A stretch of DNA of 64,000 nt, from positions 97,206 to 161,205 of the forward strand of contig NZ_BPQP01000089.1 of the NCBI RefSeq assembly GCF_022179305.1, written 5' to 3'. The notes under the pieces were generated by a model. It saw nothing but the letters and a program-made list of their open reading frames with translations. It searched no databases and was not told the DNA's origin. The position numbers and the translations under genes were made by a program. Source of the stretch: Methylobacterium iners (GTDB taxonomy: Bacteria; Pseudomonadota; Alphaproteobacteria; Rhizobiales; Beijerinckiaceae). Below are positions 17,003-24,369 of the stretch, piece after piece (position 1 is the stretch's first letter; the number at the start of each line of letters is the position of its first letter).

Positions 17003-17946
17003 CACATCCCCTCCCGTCCGAAGCAGCCGAGACGCAGCGCCTCCGGGATCTGGCGCCGGTGCCGCCAGACCGCTGCCAGGGCGTGGCTCGCCTGGATGAC
17101 ATTGAGCTCCCTCTCGGCCGCGAGGACGTGCCCCGCGTGCGAGTGGCTCTTGCCCCAACCGGCATCGTTCTGGACGGTGGCGCGGTCCTCGTCGAGGGAC
17201 GAGAGATACCGCGTCGCGGCGTGGACGCAGTGGCGCACGCCCTCGTCCTGCGCGGCGGTTAGCCAATCGTGGGCCGGGTCCCGGGCGACGCGCTGGCGCA
17301 CGCGTTCGATGGCGCAGTCGACCTCGACGACGAGGTCCCGGGCGAGCTTGGCGACGTGCGCCCGGGGCGCGCCGCCGGCATCCTTGGGCTCCCGGAATAG
17401 GCTCTCGGCGAGCTCCCGCTTCCGCTTGCTCCAAGCCCAATGGAGGACGTCCAGGCTGCGCCTCAGCGCGGCCATGTCCTCGCGGCGGGCGTCGCCGCTC
17501 AGCACCGCTTCGAGCTCCGCGTCCCGCAGGCGCTGCGCCTCGGCCTTGGCCGCCTTCGCGTCGTCGGCCGCCAGGGCCTCTTCGGCTTCGGCGAGGGCTT
17601 TCCAGACGAAGCCTTCGGGCACGGACCGATCTTCCCAGCAGACCGGCACCGTCATCCCGCGGTCGCGCTCCTCCTTTCCCCAAGAGTAGCCGACCGACCG
17701 AAGGGACTTCCGCGCCAGGCGGTACGCCCGGCTGTAGCGGCTCGCGTCACCGTCGCCGACCCACAGCACCCTCGGCCCGTTGCGGGTCCCGACCTCTCGG
17801 GCGCGTCGCCACGTCAGGCCGAGAGCCGCGACCGGGATAGCCGGGGCCGGCGCCGGGACCGTCTGCGGAAGGGGATCGGTCGCCAGGTGCCAGGCCGCGG
17901 CGAGCGTCAGGGCGAGCGTCAGGAGGAACAGGGCAAGGGTCAACAT
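17002..17946 (-). CDS. Membrane-anchored uncharacterised protein, leftward unit gene 1
   Basis: 314 residues. The start is set at the ATG 17944-17946 because it places a clean signal anchor (LTLALFLLTLALTLAAAWHLA) at the N-terminus; the open frame upstream runs through the operator palindromes and is less likely. After a Pro/Ala linker come a basic segment, a long helix (FVWKALAEAEEALAADDAKAA) and a His-rich helical C-terminus (HCVHAATRYL, HSHAGHVLAAE). The anchor predicts a bulk cytoplasmic or periplasmic helical domain. It is the first gene of a two-gene leftward unit driven from the control region. No family is recognised; superinfection exclusion is one guess. Confidence 0.6.
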   Translation of the reverse strand: MLTLALFLLTLALTLAAAWHLATDPLPQTVPAPAPAIPVAALGLTWRRAREVGTRNGPRVLWVGDGDASRYSRAYRLARKSLRSVGYSWGKEERDRGMTVPVCWEDRSVPEGFVWKALAEAEEALAADDAKAAKAEAQRLRDAELEAVLSGDARREDMAALRRSLDVLHWAWSKRKRELAESLFREPKDAGGAPRAHVAKLARDLVVEVDCAIERVRQRVARDPAHDWLTAAQDEGVRHCVHAATRYLSSLDEDRATVQNDAGWGKSHSHAGHVLAAERELNVIQASHALAAVWRHRRQIPEALRLGCFGREGM

Positions 17947-18180
17947 GGCGGGCTCCAATGGGCGATTGCTTATCGCCCATGATGCGCCTGGCGCCACCCT
18001 GAAAGCAAGTATCCGTCGAAAAGAAAGAATGCTTCGAAAGTCGAAGCATCTGTCTATCGGCGGGTTCAATGAGACAAGAAAAGCTGTCTCATTGAATGGC
18101 CCTTGCAGTTTGCGGGCACTCCTGCTTTGCTTATCGCCAATCGCCGCAAATTCGCAGCCGGCGATAGCTCAGAGGCCAAA
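17947..18180. promoter_or_regulatory. Divergent prophage control region with three inverted repeats
   Basis: This 234-bp, relatively A/T-rich gap separates the leftward unit from the rightward early operon. It holds three perfect inverted repeats: ATGGGCGA-N7-TCGCCCAT (17958-17980), ATGCTTCGA-N3-TCGAAGCAT (18029-18049) and TTCAATGAGACA-N8-TGTCTCATTGAA (18065-18096). The 12-mer TTGCTTATCGCC occurs twice (17966-17977 and 18127-18138), and GGCGATA at 18160-18166 is the inverse of its core. It is the expected place for divergent promoters and operators of the lysogeny switch; which proteins bind is not known. Confidence 0.7.
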
Positions 18181-18411
18181 ATGATAACTTCGAGGCCACC
18201 TTGTTCATCTCCAGATCCGCAGGATGTCCTGCGGGCCGCAATCGAGGAGGAAGGTTCGGCATCCGCCGTGGCTCGCCGCCTCGGCGTCTCGCCCGCCTAC
18301 CTGCTCGACGTCCGCCACGGGCGCCGCCCGGCGAGCAACCGGCTCCTGGAGGCCATGGGGCTGCGGCGCGTCATCGTCTCTCTCGGGACGGAGGGACGCA
18401 CGCGTGGGTAG
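18181..18411 (+). CDS. Small HTH protein, first gene of early operon
   Basis: 76-residue protein with a Cro-like helix-turn-helix: DVLRAAIEEEGSASAVARRL, GVSPAYLLDVRHGRRPAS, ending RVIVSL. ATG 18181 is preferred over an upstream in-frame ATG at 18103, because the extra stretch crosses the operator region and is unlike protein. It is the first rightward gene after the control region, the place of Cro in lambdoid phages, so it may act on the palindromes just upstream. It overlaps the next gene by eight bases. Confidence 0.65.
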   Translation: MITSRPPCSSPDPQDVLRAAIEEEGSASAVARRLGVSPAYLLDVRHGRRPASNRLLEAMGLRRVIVSLGTEGRTRG

Positions 18412-18706
18412 GCCAGCCAACTACGCCGACTTGCCCCCGTTCCTGCAGCACCTCTTCGACTGCGATGCCGAGGAGGCCAACCCGGCCCTGTCGTGGAAGG
18501 CCCCTCGTCCGCAGGTCGAGGCCCTCGCCCCGGAGCCAGTCCGCCGCGAGCCCCGGCCCGCGCCGACGCCGCAGATGCCCCCGCCGGCCGAACGTCCCGC
18601 CGTCGCGCCGGTGGCCAAGCCTGCGCCGCGCATGCCCGCGCCCCGACTGCCGGTCCGCCGCATGCCCTCGGCCGATCCGAGGCGGACCCAGGGGAGCCTG
18701 CTATGA
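18404..18706 (+). CDS. Proline-rich uncharacterised early protein
   Basis: 100 residues from a GTG start that overlaps the previous stop. The first 35 residues (NYADLPPFLQHLFDCDAEEAN) are acidic and may fold; the rest is Pro/Arg/Ala-rich and probably disordered. It ends in an ATGA overlap with the next gene, which keeps it in the tight early operon. No family is recognised; a protein-binding adaptor is conceivable. Confidence 0.5.
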   Translation: MGRPANYADLPPFLQHLFDCDAEEANPALSWKAPRPQVEALAPEPVRREPRPAPTPQMPPPAERPAVAPVAKPAPRMPAPRLPVRRMPSADPRRTQGSLL

Positions 18707-19986
18707 CCACGGGCAGCATCGACAGCAACGTCTACAAGAAGCCGACGCCGGTCGCCGTCGCGCGGTTGATCGAGACCCACTCCTTCGAAGCCGCGGCCGC
18801 CAGGTGGCACTGGCTCGACAAGCGGACGCTGAACTCGCTCGCCCAGTCTGGCCGGGCGGCCGCGGGGCAGGCCGGGTCTATCCGGCGGCCGCGCACTTAC
18901 GCGGACCTCGACGCCGCGGTCTGCCTGGAGGCGGCCTACGTCCTGGGGTCGACGACCCGCGGGGAGCGGGCCGCGGGCGTCCCGCCGAACGCCGGCATCG
19001 GCATCTTCAATGCGCGCGGGCTTCCCAAGGTCGGCATCAGTCCAGCAGAGCGTGGCATCGCCTCTCGCATCGGGCACGGCATCCGTGCCGGCGACCCGCA
19101 CGCCATCGCTCAGCGCGAGCGCCAAACCACGTTCGAGCTCGGCGTCGGTCGGGTCCTGCGCATCGCTCTGGCCCTGGTGCACGACCAGCCTGCCACCGGC
19201 CGCTACTGCCTGCCCGCGCCAGGCGAGGCACTGCGCCTCGCGCTGCAGGGCGAGGACCCCGCTGCGGTCACCGCCGTCTTCCCGGGCTTCGACCTAGCGC
19301 CGCCCGTACCTCTTCCGCCCCCGACAACAGTCCCCGTCCCGGTCGTCAACGAGCATCAGGAGCCCGCCGTGTCCAATGCCCCTATCTGTGCGCGTCCTCC
19401 GCATCCCCTCCGCCGCGCTCCGGACGACGCAACGATCCGCGCCGACCATGCCGACCGCCTGTCCCTCTCCCTCGCCACCATAGCGCTCAACTACGGCATC
19501 TCGCCCGGTAGCCTTTACGCCCACTGGAAACGGCTCGGGCTTGACGCGCGCGGGCGGCTTGAAGGCTACGAGGAGGCCAAGAGGAATTGGGTGAAGACCG
19601 CGGCGAAGCTGAAAGCCGCCGAGGCGAAGGCCTCGCCGGTCGAGCCCGCCCAGGCTGAACCGCCCTTGCCTCAGGCGCCCGTCCTCGTCGAACCGCAGGC
19701 CTCGACCCCGCCGCGCACCATCCTCCCCACGCCGGCCCGGCTTGGCTTCGAGGACCTCGTCCTCGCCGCGCGCGTCTCGATGGAAACCGGCGTGCCGCAG
19801 GCAGTGGCGCTCACGCTTGTCGCTGCGGACATTGCCCGCGTCGACGCCGCGACGTGGCCCTTGGCGCCCGAGGCCATCGACGGAGCGGCCATCGACGCCG
19901 AGCTCATCGCGATGGTCGTCGCCACCGAGGAACGCGAGGACGCCGAGAAGCGCGCCCGCGACCCTTTCCGGCAAGCGGCCGAGTGA
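18703..19986 (+). CDS. Uncharacterised early protein with central HTH
   Basis: 427 residues. The N-terminal about 180 residues are helical with many Arg (FELGVGRVLRIALALVHDQP) and not assigned. After a Pro/Val-rich linker, residues about 255-285 (LSLATIALNYGISPGSLYAHW) match a helix-turn-helix of the kind in small terminase and recombinase-like proteins. A second Pro-rich linker leads to a helical C-terminal domain (GFEDLVLAARVSMETGVPQAV). The overlapped starts and stops on both sides show it is co-translated with neighbours. Its size and DNA-binding part make it a candidate replication or regulatory protein, but nothing is diagnostic. Confidence 0.6.
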   Translation: MTTGSIDSNVYKKPTPVAVARLIETHSFEAAAARWHWLDKRTLNSLAQSGRAAAGQAGSIRRPRTYADLDAAVCLEAAYVLGSTTRGERAAGVPPNAGIGIFNARGLPKVGISPAERGIASRIGHGIRAGDPHAIAQRERQTTFELGVGRVLRIALALVHDQPATGRYCLPAPGEALRLALQGEDPAAVTAVFPGFDLAPPVPLPPPTTVPVPVVNEHQEPAVSNAPICARPPHPLRRAPDDATIRADHADRLSLSLATIALNYGISPGSLYAHWKRLGLDARGRLEGYEEAKRNWVKTAAKLKAAEAKASPVEPAQAEPPLPQAPVLVEPQASTPPRTILPTPARLGFEDLVLAARVSMETGVPQAVALTLVAADIARVDAATWPLAPEAIDGAAIDAELIAMVVATEEREDAEKRARDPFRQAAE

Positions 19987-20171
19987 TGTTCGACCGCGAC
20001 GCCTGGCGCCGGGAGACCGAGGCCGTCGACGCGCTGGCCGAGGCGCTGCTCGCCCGGGACGGGGCCGCCGCGGCGCGCACCGTCCGGGACCTGCCCGACT
20101 GCATGCACGCCCGGGTCTGGGCCCGGGCAAGCCTCCCAGTCCTTTGGCACGACCTTGCAGGGAGAGACTGA
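19986..20171 (+). CDS. Small uncharacterised early protein
   Basis: 61 residues, mostly helical and acidic (WRRETEAVDALAEALLARD), with Cys and Trp residues in the second half. It shares stop/start bases with both neighbours (TGATG at each side). The coding signal is good for its size, but there is no recognised family. Confidence 0.5.
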   Translation: MFDRDAWRRETEAVDALAEALLARDGAAAARTVRDLPDCMHARVWARASLPVLWHDLAGRD

Positions 20172-21004
20172 TGATCCTGCCGAACATGGACGGCCTCGAC
20201 GGCACCTCGATGGCCGTCGAATTCGACCGGCTCCGCGCCGGCGAAGCCTGGTGCGAGACCGAAATCGCCGGCTTGCAGTATCACGATTACTACCGCGACG
20301 GCCTGGACGGGCAGCCCGTACGGCCGCGCGAGGGCGACCGCCTGCAGATCGTCCGGGCGCCTGAGAACCCGTACGATCCCCGCGCCTGCGAGGTTTGGTG
20401 GCGGAATGACGTGCGGCTCGGGCACCTGCCTCGCGGCGTCGCCCGGCTCGTCGCCGGTCCCCTCGACGAGGGCCTCGCGCTCCGGGCGTATGTCGCCTCG
20501 GGCGGGGACGGCGAGGCCTGGAGCGCCCGGGCGCTCCTCGTCGGCCCGGCCGCCCAGGCCCTCCACGAGAGCCACATAGCCCATGTCATCCGGCAGGACT
20601 TCGCCGAGTGGGAGTGGGAGCAGGTCCTCGCCGAGAAGAAGCGCGAGGCGCCCGGGCGTGCGAACGGCGCCCGGTTCGAGAAGCGCCTCCGGGACGTGCG
20701 GGCGGCGCGCCTTGTCCAAGCGACCAACACCTTCCTCGCGCACGTTCCCGTCGAGGGCGAGATCACCCTCCCGCCGGTCGGGGAGACGGTGGAGTTGTTC
20801 GCCATCGAGAAATCCCTGGGCTGCTCGCGCTCGACGGCGTTCCGGCTGGCGCGCCGCGCGGGCGTCAAGCCGCGGTCCCGCATGCGCGGGTGGTACTGCA
20901 CCGGCACGGACGTGACCGTCACGCCTGAGCTCCACGAGGCCATGGCTGCATGGGCCGCGCGCCCCCGCACCCGAGTTACGAAGGACCACGTCTCATGTCG
21001 TTGA
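20171..21004 (+). CDS. HIRAN-domain protein with C-terminal HTH
   Basis: 277 residues. Residues about 30-110 fit the HIRAN domain: ETEIAGLQYHDYY, then the GDRL-x-IVRAPENPYDPRA turn with its typical N-P-x-D-P-x-A core, and RLGHLPRGVARLVAGPL. In HLTF/Rad5 this domain binds free 3' single-stranded DNA ends. Residues about 213-250 (FAIEKSLGCSRSTAFRLARRAG) look like a helix-turn-helix. No helicase or nuclease domain is attached, unlike in the eukaryotic proteins. In an early phage operon it may bind DNA ends or forks during replication or recombination, or protect phage DNA; this is inferred. Confidence 0.7.
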   Translation: MILPNMDGLDGTSMAVEFDRLRAGEAWCETEIAGLQYHDYYRDGLDGQPVRPREGDRLQIVRAPENPYDPRACEVWWRNDVRLGHLPRGVARLVAGPLDEGLALRAYVASGGDGEAWSARALLVGPAAQALHESHIAHVIRQDFAEWEWEQVLAEKKREAPGRANGARFEKRLRDVRAARLVQATNTFLAHVPVEGEITLPPVGETVELFAIEKSLGCSRSTAFRLARRAGVKPRSRMRGWYCTGTDVTVTPELHEAMAAWAARPRTRVTKDHVSCR

Positions 21005-21231
21005 CCCGACGCGAGCTTTCCCATGTTCTCGCCGAGCCGCATTACAGCGTGCGCGGCCTGATGCTCCTCGGCGCGCCTCACGAGGGCCAGGGCCGGGAAG
21101 CCGTCTTCTCCCCTATGACCCTCGCCTCCTGGTGCGAGGCCGAGGCGCGCCGCACGGGGGACCGAGAGGCGGCCGCCCGCTGGCACCGGCGCGCCCTGCG
21201 CCTCGCCGCGCACGCCGCCCAGGACGAGTGA
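20995..21231 (+). CDS. Small uncharacterised early protein
   Basis: 78 residues, basic and helical (LTRRELSHVLAEP, WHRRALRLAAHAAQDE). Its ATG lies ten bases inside the end of the HIRAN gene, so it is probably coupled to it. It is the last gene of the early operon; an 81-base gap follows before the excisionase gene. No family is recognised. Confidence 0.5.
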   Translation: MSLTRRELSHVLAEPHYSVRGLMLLGAPHEGQGREAVFSPMTLASWCEAEARRTGDREAAARWHRRALRLAAHAAQDE

Positions 21232-21312
21232 CCGGGACCGGCAGGGCCACGATCTTAACCGTGCGTAGTCTTTCCGCTGGCGTCCGGGCGCGCACTACGG
21301 GATTCTCGACCC

Positions 21313-21702
21313 ATGGCGTATGAAATCGTAGTCGCAGTGATCCCCGTCCTCCCTGGCCTCTATGGGGACGACCTCGATGCCCTGCTCCCGCTCGACCTCG
21401 CTTGCTATGCCCGCGAGATCATGGACCCGAGCGGGGACACCTGCCTGTTCTCCCCTTACCAGTTGAGGCGCGCGATCAAGACAGGCGCGCTCCAGGGGTT
21501 CAGGCCGGGGCACGCGGTCTACACGACGCGGCGCGCCATCCTCGCATGGAGAGACACATGGCACGCCCCCGCAAGCCCGCCCGCCTCAAGCTCGACCTCG
21601 ACCGGAACGTCTGGGCCATCCACGACGGGGACTACAAGCGACGCACAGCGCACGGCCCTGGCAATCGCGGCGAGGCTGAAGCGGAGCTCGCGCGCTACGT
21701 AA
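21313..21702 (+). CDS. Excisionase-like HTH protein
   Basis: 129 residues. Residues about 44-82 form a winged-helix excisionase pattern: FSPYQLRRAIKTGAL, GFRPGHAVYTTRRAILAW. Such proteins bend DNA at the attachment site and push the integrase toward excision. The last about 47 residues are low-complexity Ser/Thr and are encoded in the 145 bases that overlap the integrase start in another frame, so the functional part is the first 85 residues. Placement just before the integrase supports the role; this overlap may link the two protein levels. Confidence 0.6.
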   Translation: MAYEIVVAVIPVLPGLYGDDLDALLPLDLACYAREIMDPSGDTCLFSPYQLRRAIKTGALQGFRPGHAVYTTRRAILAWRDTWHAPASPPASSSTSTGTSGPSTTGTTSDAQRTALAIAARLKRSSRAT

Positions 21703-22862
21703 TCGAGCGCGACCGCCGGGCCGAGGACGAGGCCCGTATCGTCCCCGACGACGACGACCCGACGAACCAGGATCCCCGCCTGGTGAGCATCGCCACATGC
21801 CTCGCGTTCTACGGCCAGGCCATGGAGGGCGGCTCGAACGCGTCCCTGACCGGGCACCACATTTCGAACCTGCTCCGGCACTGGGGCGGCAAGAGCCTCG
21901 CCCAGGTCAAGGCGGCGTCATGCCGGGCCTACGTCGAGGCCCGCTGCCTGGAGCGCTGGAAGCCGCCGGGCTCGAAGGGAGAGGGTAAGCCGACTAAGCC
22001 CGCGACCGCAGGGCGCGAGCTCCAGACACTGGGCGCGGCAATCGGGCACTGGCACCGCGAATTCACGCTGCACGCCAAGCCCGTCGTGACACTGCCTCCC
22101 AAGGCCCAGCCGCACGTCGACTGGCTGACGGAGGAAGAATACGCCCGCCTCCTCAAAATCACCCAGGGCTGGCGCTGGGTCTCCTCGGACCTCGCGACGC
22201 GGACGCCCAACTGGGAGCTCGCCGCGGACACGGCCTTCGTCGCGCAGTGGCGAGCCGCGGCCGCGGACGCCTACGTCCACGACGACCACATGGAGCGGTT
22301 CGTCGAGATCGGCTTCTATTCGGGCAGCCGCTCGGGCGCGATCCTCCGAATGCGGTGGAAGCGCGACCGGATCGACGGCTGGTTCGACTTCAACGCCGTG
22401 ACGATGTTCCGGGCGGGACCGGAGGCGCCGCCGAGCCGCAAGCGCCAGCCGCCGTGCCGCATCCACGACCGGCTCCTCCCCCGGCTCCTGGAGTGGCGGA
22501 AGGCCGACATGTCCCGCTCGTTCGTCGGGGCCGACGGCAAGCCGGGCGCGCCGACGCACGTCGTCCACGAGCGCGGCGCCTCGCTTAAGCGCGTCGGGGG
22601 CGCCTTCGGCCGCGCGGCGTGGCTCGCCGGGCTCGACCGTCGCGAGATCGACGGCTCCTACCGCGTCGGGAACGAGAACCCCGACGAGGACCTCGGCATG
22701 CCGACGCCTCACATCCTGCGGCACACCCGCGCGACGCTGATGCTCCAGGCCGGCGTTCCCCCGCACGAGGTCGGCGAGTACCTCGGCATGACCGTCAAGA
22801 TGGTCCTGGAGGTCTACGGCCACACCCATGCCGAGTACCAGAAGCGGGCCGCCGCGGCTTGA
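21558..22862 (+). CDS. int: Phage integrase, tyrosine recombinase
   Basis: 434-residue site-specific recombinase that integrates and excises the prophage. Catalytic residues in order: Arg258 (YSGSRSGAIL), the H-x-x-R box His385/Arg388 (TPHILRHTRAT) and Tyr420 (LEVYGHTHAEY). The usual second histidine before the tyrosine is a Met in YLGMTVKM, a known variant in alphaproteobacterial phage integrases. The N-terminal core-binding part lies at about residues 75-180. ATG 21558 is chosen over 21546 because GGAGAG sits at the right distance. It ends 184 bases from the tRNA fragment that marks the attachment site. Confidence 0.92.
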   Translation: MARPRKPARLKLDLDRNVWAIHDGDYKRRTAHGPGNRGEAEAELARYVIERDRRAEDEARIVPDDDDPTNQDPRLVSIATCLAFYGQAMEGGSNASLTGHHISNLLRHWGGKSLAQVKAASCRAYVEARCLERWKPPGSKGEGKPTKPATAGRELQTLGAAIGHWHREFTLHAKPVVTLPPKAQPHVDWLTEEEYARLLKITQGWRWVSSDLATRTPNWELAADTAFVAQWRAAAADAYVHDDHMERFVEIGFYSGSRSGAILRMRWKRDRIDGWFDFNAVTMFRAGPEAPPSRKRQPPCRIHDRLLPRLLEWRKADMSRSFVGADGKPGAPTHVVHERGASLKRVGGAFGRAAWLAGLDRREIDGSYRVGNENPDEDLGMPTPHILRHTRATLMLQAGVPPHEVGEYLGMTVKMVLEVYGHTHAEYQKRAAAA

Positions 22863-22913
22863 CGTGAAATTATCCTGAAATTTCTGCGTCGGTTTTTGTG
22901 TCCCGCTCCGGGT

Positions 22914-23016
22914 CGGAAATGGGCCGGAAACCCACTATACGGGGGGCTTGATGGGACTGCACGACACCGCACGGGAATGGGCCGCAATGCGTTGACCGGC
23001 CTCGGGAAATGGGCGG
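22914..23016 (+). repeat. Three direct repeats between integrase and attachment site
   Basis: Near-identical copies of GGGAAATGGGC(C)G occur at 22914-22926, 22973-22984 and 23003-23016, all in the same direction. They lie in the 183-bp stretch between the integrase stop and the tRNA fragment. The position and number are what one expects of arm-type integrase or excisionase binding sites. The rest of this stretch is A/T-richer than its surroundings and holds no gene that I can see. Confidence 0.5.
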
Positions 23017-23045
23017 TTTCACTAGGGGAGGGCGGGTTGGCTTGA

Positions 23046-23095
23046 CTACCTTGACATGGTAGGGGTCACAGGTTCGATCCCTGTCGCGCCCACCA
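23046..23095 (+). other. attR: Attachment site: 3' half of tRNA-Val(GAC)
   Basis: The sequence folds as the last 50 bases of a tRNA. The anticodon stem CTACC/GGTAG holds the loop TTGACAT (anticodon GAC, valine). The T arm is ACAGG-TTCGATC-CCTGT, the acceptor strand CGCGCCC, then A and an encoded CCA. No matching 5' half (GGGCGCG plus D arm) lies before it. Phages that insert into tRNA genes leave exactly such a fragment at the integrase end while the full tRNA is rebuilt at the other end, which would be left of this window. att orientation naming is by convention. Confidence 0.8.
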
Positions 23096-23160
23096 TCCTC
23101 ACCGGATGGAACGAAGAGAAGGCGCTCCGCGAGGGGCGCCTTTCTCGTTTCGCGTCCAGG

Positions 23161-23865
23161 CTACCAGCCCCGCCGATCTTCCGGGCTCGGGCGGCGCCCT
23201 TGCGGCGTGAGGCCGTCGATCACCCCCGGCAGCGCCTGTGCGAGCTGGGAGAGCAGGTCGCCCCGGTCGAGGCCGGTGCGGCTCTGGAGTTGGTTCACCG
23301 TGTCCGGGCCGAGGGCCTCGGCGAGCTGGTTCGGCTCGATCCCGCGGTTCTGGCCGGGGCCGATCCAGGAATCCATGACGTCGCCGAAGCCGCCGCGCTG
23401 GAAGCGGTCGATCAATCCGTCGAGGCCGCCCTGCTCATCGGCTTGGTCGCGGTCGAGGCGGGCATAGGGCCCAGCGCCGCCGTCGCGGGCGCCCGAGGCT
23501 CCGCCGCCCGGCCCATCGAGCATCCCGGCGAGGTCGCCGAACTCGCCGCCGCGTTCCTCGCGGCCGCCAGAGCGGCCGGCGCCCCTTTCCTGTCCGAAGC
23601 CGCCGATGTCATCCTGGCCCCGTCCGTAGGAATCGGGGCCACCCTCCTGATGCGGGTCTCCGCCCGGCGTCGGGCCGCGGCCACCGCCGAAGATGTCGCC
23701 GAGGCCGCCGGCGCCCTTCGACATCAGGAGCATCAGGAGCGCCTGCACGATCGGCGACATGGCACCGCCGCCGAGGCCGCCGCCCATGCCGCCACCCTGG
23801 CCGCCGCGACCGCCGCCCATCATCTGGCCGAGCACTCCGCCGATGACCTGATCGAGCAGACCCAT
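23161..23865 (-). CDS. YidB-like (DUF937) glycine-rich protein
   Basis: 234 residues. The N-terminus (MGLLDQVIGGVLGQM) is a hallmark of YidB/DUF937 proteins. The C-terminal about 75 residues carry the rest of the family pattern: SWIGPGQNRGIEPNQLAEAL, TVNQLQSRTGLDRGDLLSQLAQALPGVIDGLTP. Between them is a long Gly-rich, low-complexity stretch (residues about 17-130). The function of the family is not established. GAGGAAGGAA lies just upstream of the ATG. It is the first chromosomal gene after the prophage and faces it. Confidence 0.8.
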   Translation of the reverse strand: MGLLDQVIGGVLGQMMGGGRGGQGGGMGGGLGGGAMSPIVQALLMLLMSKGAGGLGDIFGGGRGPTPGGDPHQEGGPDSYGRGQDDIGGFGQERGAGRSGGREERGGEFGDLAGMLDGPGGGASGARDGGAGPYARLDRDQADEQGGLDGLIDRFQRGGFGDVMDSWIGPGQNRGIEPNQLAEALGPDTVNQLQSRTGLDRGDLLSQLAQALPGVIDGLTPQGRRPSPEDRRGW

Positions 23866-23938
23866 AATCGTTCCTTCCTCTCGGCGCCTCGTCGGCCCGA
23901 TGCCTCAACCCTTGGGGCGGCGTGCGGGTTGCGGCCCG

Positions 23939-24265
23939 CTACTCGCGTCGGCCGCGCATCGCGGTGCGGTCGGCGGCCGGCAGGTGGTCGAGGGGATTGG
24001 TGTAGGCCGCCTTGCCCTTGCGGTCCGAGGCGACGATCGCGGTGCTCGAATTGATCGCATCGGGCGGAGCCACGGGGGCCACCGGGCGGTCCGACGGCCC
24101 GGTCCGCTCCGGCAGCGTCGAGGGTGTCGGCTGGTCCCGCCGGCTCTCGATGCTCTGGGCATGGGCGCCGGATCCGATCGGCGGCACGATCGCCAGGGCG
24201 GCGATCGCGAATCCGGCGAGAGCGGAACGGGTCGCCGCGGCGGGCGGGCGAAGGGCGGAACGCAT
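23939..24265 (-). CDS. Exported uncharacterised protein
   Basis: 108 residues with a clear signal peptide: a basic start (MRSALRPPAAATR), hydrophobic ALAGFAIAALAIV and an AHA-Q cleavage region near residue 37. The mature part is short, Pro/Arg-rich and likely disordered. The ATG at 24263-24265 is nine bases after GGAGAGG; ATG 24269-24271 is also possible. No family is recognised. It sits between uvrB and the YidB-like gene on the same strand. Confidence 0.55.
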   Translation of the reverse strand: MRSALRPPAAATRSALAGFAIAALAIVPPIGSGAHAQSIESRRDQPTPSTLPERTGPSDRPVAPVAPPDAINSSTAIVASDRKGKAAYTNPLDHLPAADRTAMRGRRE

Positions 24266-24369
24266 GAGCATGGACCTCTCCATCGTCACACCGTCACGGC
24301 CGGGCGGCGCGGCACCTCGAAAGCTTCAGGTAGAGCAAATTCGGGGATGCCCTCGTAGGTTCCGCTCGC

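Larger units (their letters stand above)
1..23095. mobile_element. Prophage, siphovirus type, right-hand part
   Basis: A continuous block of phage genes runs from inside the head module at the left edge to a tyrosine integrase and a tRNA 3' fragment at the right end. Virion genes are in the usual lambda/HK97 order: protease, decoration protein, capsid, neck, tail terminator, tube, chaperones, tape measure, tip. Terminase, portal and the left attachment site must lie outside the window. The virion reading frames I checked are intact, so the element could still be functional. No holin, endolysin, replication protein or CI-like repressor is recognisable, so the element may use unfamiliar proteins for these jobs, carry them further left, or be partly defective. 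Confidence 0.93.

Noticed and set aside
18103-18180. Longer start for the first early-operon HTH gene
   Set aside because: The added residues would be encoded by the operator region; ATG 18181 fits the domain better.
22985-23095. Complete tRNA-Val gene
   Set aside because: The bases before the anticodon stem give no D arm and no GGGCGCG acceptor strand, so only the 3' half is present.
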